Shown here piece after piece: positions 45,374 through 64,000 of a DNA stretch of 64,000 nucleotides (position 1 is its first letter; each line of letters begins with the position of its first letter). The DNA is from Owenia fusiformis. Taxonomy: Eukaryota > Annelida > Polychaeta > Sabellida > Oweniidae. The position numbers were made by a program, and so were the translations under genes. Below the pieces are notes generated by a model. It ran no database searches. It was given only the letters and a program-made list of their open reading frames with translations, and had not been told where the DNA came from. The DNA lies in NCBI GenBank assembly GCA_903813345.2, contig CAIIXF020000004.1:17223513-17287512 (forward strand). Direction: 5' to 3'.

Positions 45374-47326
45374 GGGTAATTACAAACAGAGCAACAGTAC
45401 ATGCTTGTAATGAACATTTCAAAAAATGCTTGGCAGTTTTGATTCAAGAAAATGTCTTCGTCATCATTTCCATTGCACTTTAGAAAATATAAATTCAGCT
45501 AATTTTCAATATTTGCTGTACATAAAAAAGTTCAGATTATTTTATAAACATGCATACAAGTTGTATCTTGCCAATTTGACAATTCTTCGAATCTTCACAC
45601 CCTGGATACATACATGTATAGCATTGTAAAAAACATGTTTTATGGAACTTGGTTATAGCTTTACATCAATGCAGTGAGATGGACTGGAAAGTGCAAAAAA
45701 TCATTTTCTCAATTCTTATTACTTTTATATTTTAAAAACTAATTTAGCATTACAGATCTGGTTCATTATGACATATTTAACCTTTTCATTCCAAACCTCA
45801 AAGGTATGGATAATAAGGGTTAATGAGCAGCTGACTTTACAATTTGTTTTAAAAATTCACAAAAAAACATTTCTCAAATGTAACTTTTATGATTTTCCCA
45901 TGCATCAAATTGTTCTTTTTCTGATTGTTTGAGCAAAATGGAAAATGACCATTTAGCAGGCCACCTAGTGGAATGTGCTTTTATGTGCAAGTAGTAATCA
46001 TTCTTACAAAATATATAGTTTACAGTAATTTAGAGACTGAACAAAAATTTTCATTGTTGGGAAATAACAGCTCAGAAAGCAATCAGGAATTCACAGTACC
46101 AAAGAATTTCTAAATCTGCTGCCATTTAGAATTATTTATGCAACATAACATAGGTCCAAAGAAATTTATGAAAGTTAACTTCTTTTGCATATTTTAGAAT
46201 ATCACCAATTGCTGTCTGGGTAATATAGCCTCAAATAGTTTACAAAAAATGGGAATTGAGACATATCAGATGTGTGTAAGTCATAGGGAGTTTTGAGAGT
46301 ATATTACCCATAATGCATTGCTATAACAGCATAAGATATATGAACTCTACAGGTACATGTGAATCACAAAATAGGGAGGTTTAAGCTTCAGTTTTTAAGA
46401 GAACTTATACACGGACATATCGAATTTTGGCTCTTTGGGGATTAATTGTCACCTTGTAGAATTTTTTGTCTGACAGGGTATGAAGGTAAGAGGAAAGTAG
46501 TTGTACAAGTACACAGTTGTAATTAGGTGTCTGGAAAAACCAACTGAGAAGGAAAAGTAATCCCTGGCGGTCTAAAACTTAAACTTGTTGCAAATGACAG
46601 CTAATGGGGGTCTGGTAAACCAGAGTGTTGGGTTTATAGTACTACACATATTCCCTTGAAGTTCTCCTAAAAGAATAGCTTCATTAACCTCCCTGTTCAA
46701 TATACTTTTTAAGTGATGTGACATTTGAATCATCCATCAAATAAATTATGAGAAAGATGTACCTACATTGTAAACATGATTAAAAATGCTATCTATTTTA
46801 AATATTTCATATCTGCAAGTAAAATGTCATCATGATCCTATACTCAATTCTACAATTGACTCAATTCTACTACATTTCACTCAACTTTATAACTTCAATT
46901 TAACAATTTCAGTGAATGTAATAATGCTGAGAGAAAAATCAATGCCAACAAAACAAATTGCTTTCATTTCTATTTAATTTTTACAAAATGAGTTCAAATA
47001 TGAATTCATAAGTTTCCCTGGTAAGTATATCTGGAAATGACAAGTTGGTTTATCAAATATTTTTCTCCTCAACTGTAATCATAGAGAATCATCATAGCAT
47101 TTTACTTGCATTATTTGTACAGATCATTGTTTTCAGTTTATATAAATATAACATATAATAATTTCTATTGCATTTAGGATAACATCCTTGTACATATTAG
47201 TCCAAAAATGAACAACAATCAAGTTGAAGGGGGCGGGGGGATTTTGCTTAAAAGATTTCAGATCTTCCAAGTTCAAGGGGAATGCATCGAGGATATTCAG
47301 GTGAAAGGATTTCAGATTTGCCAATC
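45374..47326. repeat. Dispersed repeat A, copy 2
   Basis: Second copy of 3845-5741. It holds a few extra short stretches (for example GGGGGCGGGGGG near 47228). It joins repeat B directly at 47325. Confidence 0.9.
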
Positions 47327-47507
47327 CTAAACCTCATACACATTTGACACTACAGCAAGCTTAAGATGGATCTACATAAATCAGAGATTGTGTTTGTTTT
47401 TGGACTAAAGGATACAATAACACTGCTCAAATTTAATATCATCCTCCTAAGCAAGTATCCAGAATCCGTACCTCCTTCTTCCACCTGCTTAAACCAATAC
47501 GGAAGCG
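47325..47507. repeat. Dispersed repeat B, copy 2
   Basis: Match to 16204-16384, here fused to the end of repeat A. Confidence 0.85.
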
Positions 47508-47959
47508 CCTGATTAAACTGAATCGCGTGATCTAATTATGCGCAATGACTTATACATGATTTTTGTCGCAACGTTGCGACAGCCAGATTGCAAGTTCTTA
47601 TTCGGGGAAATGCTAACTGCTTATCGCAGGGGAAAAAGAGAAAGATTATATTCTGGATTTTGAAGCCATGTGATCGGAGGATAATTTAATATGCACCCTA
47701 ACTAATATACACTGTTGCTTAATTATAAAATAAACTTTTTAGTTGAACTTTTCAACCAATTTTTCAACAATTAGATTACTCTTTCAAACAATTCATTTTG
47801 TTTAACAATTTATTTTCCTCATTTCTCTCCATCAATTAAATCCCATCATGCTTAATATTCACACGAAAAAATGGTGAGAATAAAGTGCGAGATTAACTAT
47901 ACTGAAAAATATATATGGTGGGGTCATGATTACCCATAATGCATCTATCCTTCTGCTTA
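47508..47959. other. Spacer between repeat B and the myosin 3' end
   Basis: No gene or repeat recognised. Confidence 0.45.
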
Positions 47960-48261
47960 TCGTATTGTTTCTCTTTAAGTGTTTTATTGAACCAATGCCT
48001 ATTTGCAAAAAAATATCATAAACTTCTCAATACAAGTTTCTCATACAAAACATTTAATAAATATATTAACATTTGAGTCAATTCCAAAAACTTTCTTTTT
48101 TTTGAACAGAAATAAAAAGAAAATTTTTTGAAATTAAATTAAATAAAAACCTGAACATTCAATAATTGATAACTACTTATAAGCTTTTCTTTCTTGTTTC
48201 TCTGACCAAAAAGGTCCTTGTTAGGACAGAAATCAGTCCACGATCAATAGATGGGGCTGTG
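47960..48261 (-). other. Probable myosin-VIIa 3' UTR
   Basis: Directly after the TAA codon. The first AATAAA-type signal downstream on the minus strand is at 47983-47988 (TTTATT on the plus strand), which would give a 3' UTR of about 300 nt. Only the hexamer was seen, so the exact end is a guess. Confidence 0.35.

Positions 48262-64000
<15,739 letters not shown>

Overview
The window is AT-rich, intron-rich animal DNA crowded with decayed transposable elements. A conserved myosin-VIIa tail split over 22 exons, single-exon GT31 glycosyltransferases, a Penelope-like GIY-YIG fragment, LINE fragments, Tc1/mariner-type elements and a Ginger/KRBA2-like integrase together point to a bilaterian invertebrate, probably marine. 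An ambulacrarian (hemichordate or echinoderm) or a lophotrochozoan would both fit. The sequence alone does not let me name the species.

Layout. 1-3.8 kb: no recognisable gene, a 24-bp minisatellite, and 63-bp direct repeats placed exactly 600 bp apart. 3.85-5.74 kb: a 1.9-kb dispersed repeat whose second copy lies at 45.37-47.33 kb. 6.4-11.8 kb: possible non-coding spliced exons behind an ETS/CRE-like promoter, and a satellite rich in AAGGTCA. 12-15 kb: nothing recognisable. 15-20.9 kb: a mariner, a dispersed repeat, a Penelope-like fragment, a LINE RT fragment and a nearly fully palindromic mariner-type element. 21.3-23.3 kb: the first GT31 gene with its duplicated flanks. 23.46-24.48 kb: a nested foldback element. 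24.9-30.2 kb: two distant inverted repeats enclosing simple repeats and a Ginger-like transposon. 31.4-36.7 kb: another mariner-type element, satellites, a LINE endonuclease fragment and a complex palindromic array. 37.3-43.9 kb: a half-unit of the foldback, the second GT31 gene, a LINE 3' half and a broken third GT31 copy. 48.26-64.0 kb (minus strand): the C-terminal half of a myosin-VIIa gene running off the right edge.

Only three genes look functional. The myosin-VIIa tail (MyTH4-FERM-SH3-MyTH4-FERM) has an open frame with consistent phase across all 22 exons. The two GT31 genes encode type II membrane proteins that keep the DxD and EDVYVG motifs. All transposon proteins are truncated, frameshifted or missing catalytic parts. 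The GT31 locus arose by local duplication and was later interrupted by insertions. One of these is a 147-bp MITE whose exact 3-bp target duplication can be read by comparing the two paralogous flanks.
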